A stretch of DNA of 21,387 nucleotides from the NCBI GenBank assembly GCA_035512195.1, contig DATKEK010000112.1:1-21387 (forward strand), read 5' to 3'. This document shows positions 1-9,600 of the stretch, in pieces; within the stretch, counting starts at the first letter, position 1, and every line of letters begins with the position of its first letter. The notes beneath the pieces were generated by a model, which worked only from the letters and a program-made list of their open reading frames with translations, was not told the DNA's origin and made no database searches. Made by a program: the position numbers and the translations under genes. The stretch is from DATKEK01 sp035512195 (GTDB taxonomy: Bacteria; Pseudomonadota; Gammaproteobacteria; Burkholderiales; Eutrophovitaceae).

Positions 1-385
1 TGCGCATGGCGCTGCCCCCGCCCTGCACCAGGGCGCGCACCGCGGACTCCCGGTGTCCCAGCACCAGCGGAATGCCGACCATGCCTTCGAGTCCGATCAG
101 CCCCACTTCCAGCGCCAGGTGCCCGTCGGCCAGCGTCAGCAGCGACACCAGCGAGGCGCCGGGAAAGTAAACATGGCTGATGGTATCGCCCGGCTCGTAG
201 AGCACCTCGCCGAAAGTCAGCGTGACCGGTTCGAGCAGGCCGGACAGTTGCCGGCCCGGCTTGCGGAATACGGCGGCGAGCAAACTGTTCTCGATCGACG
301 CGGAGCGGCCCGCCTGCCGTGTGCTCTCGCGCTGCGATTGGGGGGGCGCGGACCCGTCTGGCGACATGTGAACGGAATCGCTCAC
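1..385 (-). CDS. Crp/Fnr-like transcriptional regulator, third paralog (partial, C-terminus beyond left edge)
   Basis: The reading frame is open to the left edge, so only the N-terminal sensor part (about 128 residues) is present. It shows the cyclic-nucleotide-binding-like beta roll seen in the two full-length paralogs here: ENSLLAAV, then GEVLYEPGD, SHVYFPG, SLVSLLTLADG and GLEGMVGIPLVLG match the same positions of the 394-1128 protein, but overall it is clearly more diverged. The start could be GTG at 385, 8 nt after the stop of the upstream gene with AGGA close before it, or the in-frame ATG at 367. The short gap implies co-transcription and coupled translation with the 394-1128 gene. The DNA-binding domain is not visible, so its target preference cannot be judged. 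The ligand is unknown. Confidence 0.85.
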   Translation of the reverse strand, partial: MSDSVHMSPDGSAPPQSQRESTRQAGRSASIENSLLAAVFRKPGRQLSGLLEPVTLTFGEVLYEPGDTISHVYFPGASLVSLLTLADGHLALEVGLIGLEGMVGIPLVLGHRESAVRALVQGGGSAMR

Positions 386-393
386 GGTCCTGT

Positions 394-1128
394 TCACGAA
401 ACCCGGTCGACGACCGCGGCGGGGGAGAACAGCCGGTCGGATTCGCGTTTGACCACCTGGTAGCACTCGCACACCCGTCGTTCCAGCCCAGGACGGTCGA
501 GCACGGTGATCTTGCCGCGGCTGTAATTGATCAGTCCCGCCGACTGCAACCTGCCCGCGGCCGCGGTCACGCCCTCGCGCCGCACGCCCAGCATGTTGGC
601 GATCAGTTCCTGGGTCATGCGCAGCTTGTTCGAGGACAGCCGGTCCAAGCTCAACAGCAGCCAGCGGCACAGTTGCTGCTCCACCGAATGGTGGCGGTTG
701 CACACCGCGGTCTGCGCCATCTGCGTGATCAGCGCCTGCGTGTAGCGCAGCAACAGGTTCTGCAGAGCCGCACCCTGGCGGAATTCGTTCTTCAGCACGG
801 CCCCAGGGAGCCGGAAAGCATCGCCCGCACTCTGCACCACCGCGCGGCTCGGTGTGGTTTCTCCGCCCATGAACAACGCGATGCCGATCACGCCGTCGTT
901 GCCCGCGACCGCGATCTCCGCCGATGAACCGTCCTCCAGCACGTAAAGCAGGGAAACGATGCTGCTGGTGGGGAAGTACACATGACGCTGCGGCCTGCCG
1001 GACTCGTTGACCACCCAGCCGAGCGGCAGTGGCACCCGTTCCAGGTGCGGCAGCAGGCGCTCGTAGTCCTTCGCCGGCAGCGCGGCGAGAAGATGGTTCT
1101 TTCTGGGATCCTGCTGAGGTAATCGCAT
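394..1128 (-). CDS. Crp/Fnr-like transcriptional regulator (paralog 1)
   Basis: This is a 244-residue, full-length member of the Crp/Fnr superfamily. Residues about 11-120 form the cNMP-binding-like beta roll (HVYFP, SAEIAVAGNDGVIGIALF), a dimerisation helix follows (LLLRYTQALITQMAQ), and a winged helix-turn-helix lies at about 171-195 (MTQELIANMLGVRREGV). The CRP phosphate-binding signature GELG...RSA is replaced by GVIG...SRA, so cAMP binding is doubtful; there is no N-terminal Fnr-type cysteine cluster. In the recognition helix R184 and E185 align with CRP R180 and E181, while CRP R185 is replaced by A189. It is about 84% identical to the 17237-18031 protein by hand count. A Crp-type palindrome lies 100 nt upstream (1229-1244), suggesting autoregulation. 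The kinase gene ends 170 bp upstream on the same strand. The effector is unknown. Confidence 0.93.
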   Translation of the reverse strand: MRLPQQDPRKNHLLAALPAKDYERLLPHLERVPLPLGWVVNESGRPQRHVYFPTSSIVSLLYVLEDGSSAEIAVAGNDGVIGIALFMGGETTPSRAVVQSAGDAFRLPGAVLKNEFRQGAALQNLLLRYTQALITQMAQTAVCNRHHSVEQQLCRWLLLSLDRLSSNKLRMTQELIANMLGVRREGVTAAAGRLQSAGLINYSRGKITVLDRPGLERRVCECYQVVKRESDRLFSPAAVVDRVS

Positions 1129-1228
1129 AATGATCTGACGTTTTCGCGATCGGATGATGAGCGTATCGCCGCGAACGACGGCAGCCCGCGCGACGCTTAA
1201 GAGGCTAGTTCAGATGCCATGCCCGGTA

Positions 1229-1244
1229 TGTTCGACATCGCACA
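1229..1244. promoter_or_regulatory. Putative Crp-type operator A, upstream of paralog 1
   Basis: TGTTCGACATCGCACA is an exact match to TGTnCG-N4-CGnACA. Read toward the regulator gene it is TGTGCGATGTCGAACA. Its centre is about 108 nt before the ATG at 1128. Apart from one base, the block from 1228 to 1245 matches 18088-18105 in front of the second regulator gene. The remaining intergenic sequence (1129-1297) holds no ORF I can support. Confidence 0.7.
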
Positions 1245-1297
1245 GTAAGCGGATTTTATTGGAGAAGGTGACGGAGCCGAACGGCTTATGGCGCGGC

Positions 1298-2581
1298 TCA
1301 AAGGTCTCCTGACGCAGGCCTGCCCTCCGCAACAGAGTGGCGCGCGCACGTGCCATCCCCGGCGGCATCGGCGCCGGTTGATGTCTGCTGCGGCAAGGTG
1401 AAGCTCACCGTCGTGCCCTGCCCCATCCGGCTTACGATGCCGACCCTGCCGCCATGCGCCTCGACCAACGTCCTGACGATGGCGAGACCGAGCCCCAAGC
1501 CGCCATCCTTCTCGGGATCGGTCTCCAGTTTGTCGAACACGCGCTCCAGGCGCTCCTGCGGGATACCCTCGCCGTTATCGCTCACGCGGCACTCGACCTC
1601 GGCTTCGGGGCCGCCTTCATGCGCATCGATGACCACCTCACCCCGCGGCGTGTATGCAATGGCGTTGGCGATGACGTTCTCGAATACCCGTCTCAGCAGG
1701 CCGGCGTCGGCATAGACGACGAGGGCGGCGGGCACGCGGCTGATCAGCCTCGTGCCCGCGTTGCTGGCGAGCGGTTCGAGATCGCGGATCAGTGCCTCGA
1801 CCAGCGGCCACAAGTCGAACACGCGCCGCTGCAGTCTGGACTGAAGGCCAATCTCTAACAGCAGGCCGCTGTTTTCCTCGATCACCTTGTCCACCAGCGC
1901 ATCCAGATGCTGCACATTGCGGCGCAGGGTCTTCATGATCTGCTCATTCGCCTCGCCCGTATGGCTCGCCATCGCCCCTCGCTCGAGGACGCTGGCGGCA
2001 AGAGATATTGCATTCAGCGGCGTGCGCAGGTCGTGCGCGACGAAGGTGAGATACTCCTCGCGGCGCTGGCGCACCGCCTGCGCCTTCCCGGCGGCGAAGG
2101 TCTGCACCGCCAGGCCGATTGCGCCGTCCAGCACCCGGTTCAGGATGTGGAAAGGCTCGCCTTGCAGTGTCAGTCCTCCCGCTTCGGCGAGATCGTGAAT
2201 GCAGCCGCGCAGGATGTTGTACTCCGCGACCACCTCCTCGATATCGTAGCCGTCCTCGACACGCTGCAAGCCGTGAATCGGCGGACTGGTCGCGTCGAGC
2301 GCCTCGGGGATGGTCTCATCGGACCTGGCCTCGAGCGCGCAAGCCAACTCTTCGATCAGCTGCGGAAGATGGTCGTTCAGCGTCGGTGCGTCCAGATGCT
2401 GCGCCGAGGACAGCCCTCTTACCTGTTCCCGCCAACGTGACAGCAGGCTTTCGCGCTCGCTGCGGATGAGCATCGCCAGTTGTTCGAGATTACCGATGAT
2501 GGTTTCTCCATGACGTGGCATTTCACGCACTGCAGCGAGACTAGAGCATCCGCCTCCAGCCGACTGTGCGCTGACGCTCAC
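1298..2581 (-). CDS. Orphan cytoplasmic sensor histidine kinase
   Basis: The order is an N-terminal helical region of about 150 residues resembling RsbRD/RsbR N-terminal domains (RSERESLLSRWREQV), a HisKA domain with the H box FVAHDLRTPLNAI (phospho-acceptor H183, counting from the GTG at 2581), and a HATPase domain with N box ANAIAYTPRGE, G1 box DNGEGIP, F box and G2 box GGLGLGLAIV. No membrane span or signal peptide is visible, so it should sense a cytoplasmic signal or protein partner. No response regulator lies beside it, so its partner is encoded elsewhere. The start is uncertain. The GTG at 2581 gives 427 residues but lies at the edge of a likely operator (2565-2580). The ATG at 2521 gives 407 residues and loses no recognisable domain. 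Neither has a good ribosome binding site at normal spacing. Confidence 0.9.
   Translation of the reverse strand: MSVSAQSAGGGCSSLAAVREMPRHGETIIGNLEQLAMLIRSERESLLSRWREQVRGLSSAQHLDAPTLNDHLPQLIEELACALEARSDETIPEALDATSPPIHGLQRVEDGYDIEEVVAEYNILRGCIHDLAEAGGLTLQGEPFHILNRVLDGAIGLAVQTFAAGKAQAVRQRREEYLTFVAHDLRTPLNAISLAASVLERGAMASHTGEANEQIMKTLRRNVQHLDALVDKVIEENSGLLLEIGLQSRLQRRVFDLWPLVEALIRDLEPLASNAGTRLISRVPAALVVYADAGLLRRVFENVIANAIAYTPRGEVVIDAHEGGPEAEVECRVSDNGEGIPQERLERVFDKLETDPEKDGGLGLGLAIVRTLVEAHGGRVGIVSRMGQGTTVSFTLPQQTSTGADAAGDGTCARHSVAEGRPASGDL
2565..2580. promoter_or_regulatory. Putative Crp-type operator B (one mismatch), kinase/BON divergent region
   Basis: TGTGCGCTGACGCTCA matches TGTnCG-N4-CGnACA except for one base in the right arm. 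Its centre is about 106 nt before the ATG of the BON lipoprotein gene, almost the same spacing as operators A and F have to their genes. It is also about 52 nt before the ATG at 2521 of the divergent kinase. Confidence 0.45.
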
Positions 2582-2628
2582 AAGTCATCCATTGCCTCCC
2601 TGCGTGGTCCAGCGAACAGACGCTGCGG

Positions 2629-2649
2629 CGCGATCGCCCGATGATCGCG
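2629..2649. promoter_or_regulatory. Inverted repeat in the kinase/BON divergent promoter region
   Basis: CGCGATC (2629-2635) and GATCGCG (2643-2649) form a perfect 7-bp inverted repeat with a 7-nt spacer, ending 28 nt before the BON start codon. It could be a second protein-binding site or a leader hairpin. It does not resemble the TGTnCG operators. Confidence 0.35.
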
Positions 2650-2677
2650 TCTCGCCCAACCTTAAGGAGAAACCCTC

Positions 2678-3181
2678 ATGCGCATGAATCCGAAACTGCT
2701 CGTCGTCAATGCAGCGCTTGCCGTTGCCATGGCGGCGTTGATCGCCGGCTGCGGCGGCGATCGAAACGAATCAACGGTAATGGAAACGCTGGACACGGAT
2801 GCCAACACCGCCGCCACCACCGCCGCGGACGCGGATGCGGGCATGTACCCGCAAGATGGTTCGGCCACCGGCACTGGCACCGATGAAATCGCCGCCCTCG
2901 ACGGCTCCATCGCTTCGCTCGACGATTCGATCGTCATCATCAAGGTCGAGTCCGCCCTGTTCTCCGACCCGAATACCAAAGGTCTGGAAGTGCAGGTCCA
3001 GGCCCACGAAGGCACGGTCGAGCTCAGCGGGATTCTCGACACGCAGGCGCAGATCGACAGCGCCGTCGCCACGACACTCGAGGTCGAAGGCGTGAAGAGC
3101 GTCGAAAACAAGCTGGCACTGAAGGCTGACAGCCCGCCGACCGGCGAGGTGGCCGACAGGGACGTCATCAGCGCCAACTGA
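2678..3181 (+). CDS. BON-domain lipoprotein
   Basis: This is a 167-residue exported protein. The N-terminus has a lipoprotein signal (MRMNPKLL then a hydrophobic run ending in the lipobox I-A-G-C, lipidated Cys at 25). An Asp/Thr/Ala-rich linker spans about 30-75 and one BON domain spans about 85-150 (IIKVESALFSDP, VEVQGTVELSG-like core, VEGVKSVENKL). BON domains are thought to bind membranes or envelope polymers and occur in osmotic-shock proteins such as OsmY, so a periplasmic envelope-stress role is likely. The start is well supported by AAGGAG 8 nt upstream of the ATG. It sits 29 nt before the DUF883 gene, presumably in one operon, and divergent from the kinase. Operator B lies upstream. 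Confidence 0.9.
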   Translation: MRMNPKLLVVNAALAVAMAALIAGCGGDRNESTVMETLDTDANTAATTAADADAGMYPQDGSATGTGTDEIAALDGSIASLDDSIVIIKVESALFSDPNTKGLEVQVQAHEGTVELSGILDTQAQIDSAVATTLEVEGVKSVENKLALKADSPPTGEVADRDVISAN

Positions 3182-3210
3182 TACCGGCTGCAGGCGAAAG
3201 GAGCCAGCAA

Positions 3211-3534
3211 ATGATGTATCGGATGGCGGATAAATACGATCGCGCCAAGGACAGGATCGACGCCAATTTCGAGCGGATGCTCACGGACAGCGAAGGTTTT
3301 CCGGGGTCCACGGCACCAGCGGCCGGCGGACGTTCCATCGCTGCGCGAACGCAGTTTCGCGCGAAACTGCGGCACGCAAAGGCCGCACTGGCGGATGCGT
3401 CGCAACCGGTGTTCGACACGACCAGAAAAACCGCCGCGATCGCGGACCGTTACGTATACCGCAAGCCCTGGACCGCGGTCGGTGTCGCGATCGCGGCAGG
3501 CGCCATACTCGGCTTTCTCGCCGGGAAGCGCTAG
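3211..3534 (+). CDS. DUF883 family (ElaB/YqjD-like) membrane-anchored protein
   Basis: This is a 107-residue protein with a charged helical body (KYDRAKDRIDANFERML) and a single C-terminal hydrophobic segment with small-residue spacing (VGVAIAAGAILGFLAGKR). That is the typical end of ElaB/YqjD/DUF883 proteins, which are inner-membrane tail-anchored proteins associated with ribosomes and stationary phase in E. coli. The start is supported by AAAGGAG upstream; two ATGs are adjacent (3211 and 3214). It is the second gene of a two-gene unit with the BON lipoprotein and is followed at once by a strong terminator. The middle (about 30-50) is Gly/Ala-rich and less typical. Confidence 0.88.
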   Translation: MMYRMADKYDRAKDRIDANFERMLTDSEGFPGSTAPAAGGRSIAARTQFRAKLRHAKAALADASQPVFDTTRKTAAIADRYVYRKPWTAVGVAIAAGAILGFLAGKR

Positions 3535-3552
3535 CAGCCTGTTGCAGAACCG

Positions 3553-3587
3553 ATGCGCGACTCCGAAGGGGGTCGCGCATTTTTTTT
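3553..3587 (+). terminator. Rho-independent terminator of the BON-DUF883 operon
   Basis: ATGCGCGAC (3553-3561) pairs perfectly with GTCGCGCAT (3572-3580) over a 10-nt loop and is followed by a run of eight T (3580-3587). It works in the plus direction only and separates this operon from the convergent cyclic glucan synthase gene. Confidence 0.93.
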
Positions 3588-3639
3588 GATTTTCCGGGAG
3601 AAAATTTCTTTTCGGCCGACCAACCTGTACCCGTGCTGG

Positions 3640-6600
3640 CTATGCCGCCAGGACCGCGTGCTTCTGCAGGTTCACTTCGACATGGTGCTCGCGGCGATCG
3701 TCGACCAGCGCTATGGCCGCGTCCATTTGCATCACGCCATCCACGCTCACTGTCATGGCAGACCCGGCGCCGGGAGATTGGCGAACAGTGATGTGATAAG
3801 CGGTATCCCGGTAGCGGTAGTGCAACGCGAACCCCTCCCACTCGGCCGGCAGGCAGGGTGCGATATGCAGGCGACCGGCAGTCAGTCTCAGTCCCAGCAG
3901 CGACTCCGTGATCAGCCGGTACATCCATCCGGCGGAACCGGTGTACCAGGTCCAGCCGCCGCGGCCGACGTGCGGCGCCACGGCATAGACGTCGGCTGCG
4001 ACCACGTACGGTTCGACCTTGTATGTCGCTGTGCCTTCGGGCGACTCGCCGTGATGCAGGGGATTGATCATGCCGAGCAGTTCCCATGCCCGCGCATTGT
4101 CGCCGAGCGCGGCAAACGCCATCACCGCCCAGATCGCCGCATGGGTGTACTGACCGCCGTTCTCGCGCACCCCGGGCACATAGCCGCGAATGTAACCCGG
4201 ATCCACCGCGGATTCGTCGAATGGCGGGTCAAGCAGCTGGATCAGCGCGCTATCCCGGCGCACCAGGCGCCGATCCAGCGCATCCATCGCCAGCCGCGAG
4301 CGGGCAGGGTCGCCGGCGGCGGACAGCACCGACCAGCTCTGCGCGATCGAGTCGATACTGCATTCGGCGTTCTCCGCCGAACCCAGCGGCGTGCCGTCGT
4401 CGAAGAAGGCGCGGCGATACCAGCCGCCGTCCCACCCGTGAGCCTCGATATTCCTGCGCAGCAGTGCGGCTTCGCTCTCGCACTGCCCGGCGAAGACCGG
4501 ATCGTCTTCCCCGCGCGCGAGTGCAGCAAACTGGATCAGCACCTGGTACAGAAAGAATCCCAGCCACACGCTCTCGCCCCGGCCCTGCAGTCCCACCAGG
4601 TTCATGCCGTCGTTCCAGTCGCCGGAGCCCATCAGCGGCAGCCCGTGCTCGCCGAATCTCAGGCCCAGGCGGATCGCCCGCACGCAGTGCTGGTACAGGC
4701 TCGCGGCTTGCGGCGAGCGCAGCGGCAGATCGTAGTACGAGTCCTCTCCGGGGCCGACCGCGCGGCCTTCGAGAAACTGCACCTGCTCCTTCAGGATGGC
4801 GCTGTCGCCGGTGCACAGTACGTAGCGGCAGGTCGCCAGCGGCAACCACAGGTAGTCGTCCGAGCAGCGGGTGCGCACGCCGCGGCCGGAGGGCGGATGC
4901 CACCAGTGCTGCACGTCGCCCTCCAGAAACTGGCGCGACGCGCACAGCAACAGATGCTCGCGCACCAGCTTCGGAACGGCGTGTACCAGCGCCATGACAT
5001 CCTGCAACTGGTCGCGGAACCCGAAGGCGCCGCCCGACTGGTAGTGGCCGCTGCGGCCCCACATGCGGCAGGCCATGGTCTGATACACCAGCCAGCCGTT
5101 GCACAGCATGTTGAGCGAGCGGTCCGGGGTGTCGATCTGCACTGCGCCAAGCGTGTCAGTCCAGTGCCGGCGCACCGCATCGAGCGCCGCGCGGGCAGTG
5201 CCCGATCTGCGCAGGCGCTGCACCAGGTGGCTGGCATCGTCTGCGCCGCGCCCGACGCCGATGCGGAAAATGATCTCGCGCGACGCGCCGTCGGCAAGAT
5301 CGAACGGGATCTGGATCGCGGCGCAGGGGTCCATGGCTGCGCCGGTTCTTCCGGACAAGTGCGCCCGCGCGAGGGCCGCCGGATTGTGCAGCGTGCCGTT
5401 GCGCCCGATGAATTCGGTACGATCGCCACTGATGGTGCGGGTCACATCGTCGACGTCGAAGAAGGCGACGTGACCGGAGAACTCGGGGTTATAGGCGTTG
5501 CGCGCCAGCAGTGCACCGCTGTGCGGATCGATCTCGGTAACCACGTGCATGCCCGATTTTGGCCGCAGGTCTCCGAGCACCCATTCCACGTAACCGGTGG
5601 CGGAAAGCCGGCGCGGGCGGCCCGAGGCATTGCGTACCCGCAGGACGGCAAACTTCACCGGCAGATCGAGGTCGACATACACCGTCAGCTCCGAGCCGAC
5701 GCCGTCCTCGGTGTGTTCGAACACGCTGTAACCGAATCCGTGGCGGCTGACGTAACTGCCGGTTCCGCGGCACGGCAGCACGGACGGCGACCAGACCTGC
5801 CCGCTTTCCTCGTCGCGCAGGTAGAAGGCCTCGCCGCTTTCGTCGCCGACTGCGTCGTTGTGCCAGGGCGTGAGCCGGAACTCGTGGGCGTTTTCGTTCC
5901 AGGTATAGGCCGCACCGCTGTCGGAAATCACGCAGCCGAAATGCGCATTGGCCAGTACGTTTACCCAGGGTGCCGGCGTAGCATCGCGCCCGGTCGTGGT
6001 GATCACGTACTCGCGCCCGTCCGCCGTGAAACCGCCGAGCCCGTTGAACAACACCAGCTCCTGCGGCGGCGTTTCCGCAATGCGTGCCGGTACGACGCTG
6101 CGTGCGCGCGACGGGACGAAGCGCGGAATCGCCGGCTCAACCGGCGGGCGCCGGTTGACCTGATCCGCAAGGCTGCCGTCGCGATCGGTGAATACGGCGC
6201 GCGCCACGGACTGCAACAGTATCCGGTCCTCGGTCGGAATCTGCTCCGCGGATCGCACGAAGATTCCGCCGGGCCGGTCGATCACGTTCGATTCCTGGTC
6301 CGCCGTGATCAGACCCATGATCTGATCGTGCAGCAACTGCCGGTAGCCGCCGCGCTCTTCGTTCCAGATCACCAGGTCCACCGCCAGCCCCTTCAGGCGC
6401 CAGTAGGCATGCGCCTGGACCAGTTGCCGCACCAGTTCGATGTTCGCCGGGTCCTTCAACTGCACCAGCACGATCGGCAGATCGCCCGAGATCGCGTAGC
6501 CCCAAAGGCCGGATTGCCCGCGCCGGTTCTGCGCGATCACGCCCGCATCGATACGCAGGATGGCGCTGGCATAAACGATCGAGCTGGCCAGCCGACCGTA

Positions 6601-9600
6601 GAGCTGGGCATCGGCCTCGGTGAGATTGATCTGCCGCAGCGCCACCTGGCCTTGCGTCCATGCCATTTCGAACGCTCGATCGGCGAGGTGACGGTCGCGG
6701 TATTTCTCCGCAAGGTGGAGACAGGTGGCGCGGCTGTCGCCGATGCCGGTGACCTGATCGACCGTGACCGTCTGTTCCGGATCAAGGTCGATGCGGTGCC
6801 GGACAGCGACGATCGGGTCCAGCACCGAGCCCTCGCTTCCGGAAAGCGGGCCGGCATCACGCAGAGCCTGTGGCTCGCCAGGATGGTTGTTGCGGCCGAT
6901 GAAACGCGCCCGGTCGGTTTCGTACGACACTTCTGCAGACTCTGCGCCGTGCACCGCCATCAGATGCAGCATCCACGGCGTGCTGTCGTCGCGCGAGCGC
7001 GGCCGGCGCGTGCACAGGATGGTCTGGCGCGCGTGTACGATCTCGGTCTGCACGAACAGGTTGCCGAATGCCGGGTGCAGGTCGTCAGCGGAAGCCGGGG
7101 CGAGCACCACTTCGGCATAGCTGGTCAGCTCGATCGTCCTGCGGGTGCGCGAGCGGTTGGTGATGCGTATCCGGCGCAGCTCGATGTCATCCTCCGGCGA
7201 AACCACGATCTCGGTATGCGTATCGAAGTCCTGGTCATGGCGGCGGAATTCCACCCGTTGCTCGGTAAACACCGCCTCGTAGGATTGGGGACGCGTGCGC
7301 ACCGGCTGAAAGGCGGATGACCAGACCTTGCCGCTGTCCGCATCGCGCAGGTAGCAGAAGGTGCCCCACTGGTCGCAGGTGGTGTCCTCGCGCCAGCGGG
7401 TAACCGCGATGTCTTTCCAGCGGCTGTAGCCGCCGCCGGAATTGCTGATCATGACGTTGTAGCGGCCATTGGACAGCATCTGTACTTCCGGCAACGCCGT
7501 ATCCGGCGTGCTGAACACGCGCATCGGCATCGCGAGTGTCCCGGCGGTTGCGCGGAAGTCGAAGCGCTGCGGATTGTTCGAGTACAGCGCACTGGCTCTC
7601 GGTATCCGCTCCTGCAGCAGCAGCAGAGTCGCCCGCAACAGCGGATCCGACTCGAACCGCCGCTGCATCGGCCGCTCCAGCATCAGGAAGGCCAGGGCAA
7701 GCAGGCTCATGCCCTGGTGATGCGCCATGAACGACTGCACCACCGTGCTCGATTGTCCGCGCCGCTGCCGTGCAGGCGTGTAGTCGATCGCTTCGAACAG
7801 GCCGTACTTCCCGGTGAACCCCTCCGTCGCCAGTCGCTGCAGGTTCCGGCATGCCTCCTCGGGCGCCACGGTCAGCGCAAGTGCCGAGGCATAGGGTGCA
7901 ATGACCAGATCCTCGGCCAGCCCGCGCTTCAGTCCCAGACCCGGCACGCCGAAGGCGCGATACTGGTAATTGAGATGCACGTCGACCGCGTTGTAGCCGG
8001 ATTCCGACATGCCCCAGGGCACGCCGCGCTGTCTCCCATACTCGATCTGCCTCGCCACCGCCGCCCTGCAGGTCTGGTCGAGCAAGGTATTGTCATAGCT
8101 CGGCATCAGCAGCAGCGGCATCAGGTACTCGAACATCGAGCCGCTCCACGACAGCAGCACCGGTTCGCCGCCGCTGACGGTGAGCAGGCGCCCCAGGGCG
8201 AACCAGCTCTCCTGCGGCAACTGCCCCTGGGCAATCGCCACGAAACTGCTCAATCGCGCTTCGGAAGCCAGGAGGTCGTAATAACTCGCATCCGCCCGGC
8301 GCTCGCTCACGTTGTAGCCGATGGAAAACAATCGGCGCGTCCTGTCGAACAGGAAGTCGTAGTCGATGCGCGCGAACTCAAACGCCTGCAGCGCCAGACG
8401 GTCGAGAGTCGCCATGCGTTCGCCGGCACGGGCACTGCCCTGCATCAGATCGCGCCGCAGATCGGCGAGCCAGCGGCGCTGCACGGCCGTGGTCTGCGCG
8501 CTGAGCCGAAGCTCGATGTTCGGCACCAGCCCGGAGTCCAGTCGTGCAAGCTCGCGCAGCGTCGGGATGGCGCCGCTATCGGCAAATTCCTCCAGACCGT
8601 CCGGAGCCGGCGGCAGCGATGCCCAGGGAGCAAGGAAGGTCAAATCATCGAGCGCCGCGCGGCACTGCCGCTCCAGCGCCTGCGCCCATGCGCCCGCTTC
8701 GCTTGCGGCTGCAGTACCGCCCCCGGACGCGACATCGCCCGCGAACATGCCGGCAGCGGTCGCCAGCCGCTCCAGGCAAAAGTGCGCCTCGGCCAGCGTT
8801 CCCGCAAGCGCACCCGGCGCTGACGCCAGTTCCTTGCCGAACACCGCGAGCAGTTCATCCGCCGCATGTGCGCCGATTTCCGCCGCGCTTGCGCTGTCCG
8901 CGAGAACTGCGAGCGTGTCGCTGAACCCGTCGATCAGCTTCGACGAAAGGATCCTGTCGTCGGCGAGCGCTGTCAGACCCGCGCGCAAGGTCAGCAGACA
9001 GCCGGCAAGATTTCCGCTGTCCACCGTCGAGATGTACAGCGGGGGCAGCACCTGCAAGGTCTGGGTGTCGTACCAGTTGTAGAAATGTCCGTGGTAACGC
9101 TGCATGGTTTGCATCGTGCGCAGCGTGCTTGCCGTTCGCTCGACCAGTCGTCCGGCCGGGACATAGCCGAAGTCGTACGCGGACAGATTCGCCAGCAGGG
9201 TCAGTCCGATGTTGGTCGGCGATGTTCGATGCGCGACCGAAGCAACGCGATACACCTGGTAATTGTCGGGCGGAAGCCAGTGATCCTGCGGGCCGACGAA
9301 GTCGTCGAAGAATGCCCAGGTGCGGCGCGCAAGCCTGCGAAGAAACAGCTTCTGCTCGAGCGTCAGGGCCGCCTCGCGGCGAACCAGCGGACGGCTGATC
9401 CACCAGGCGATGACCGGCGAGGCGAACCACAGCAGCAGAACTGGCGCCGCCACCGCCAGCGCCGCCGGGTTCGCCGCAGACAGGTGAATTGCCGCCAGGA
9501 AGGCGATGAAGGGAGCGATCCACATCGACCGCAGACAGGCGCCGAGTCCGTTGCGCCCGGGCATGGCCAGTTCCCGATCGACCTCGCGCGACGGATTCCA

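Noticed and set aside
3553..7320. A 1255-codon open frame on the plus strand, entirely antisense to the cyclic glucan synthase gene apart from its first bases
   Set aside because: The opposite strand encodes a protein with recognisable GT84/GH94 motifs over its whole length. The plus frame gives a composition-biased His/Arg/Gln/Val-rich sequence with no family resemblance, as expected from strong third-position GC bias. It also begins inside the terminator.
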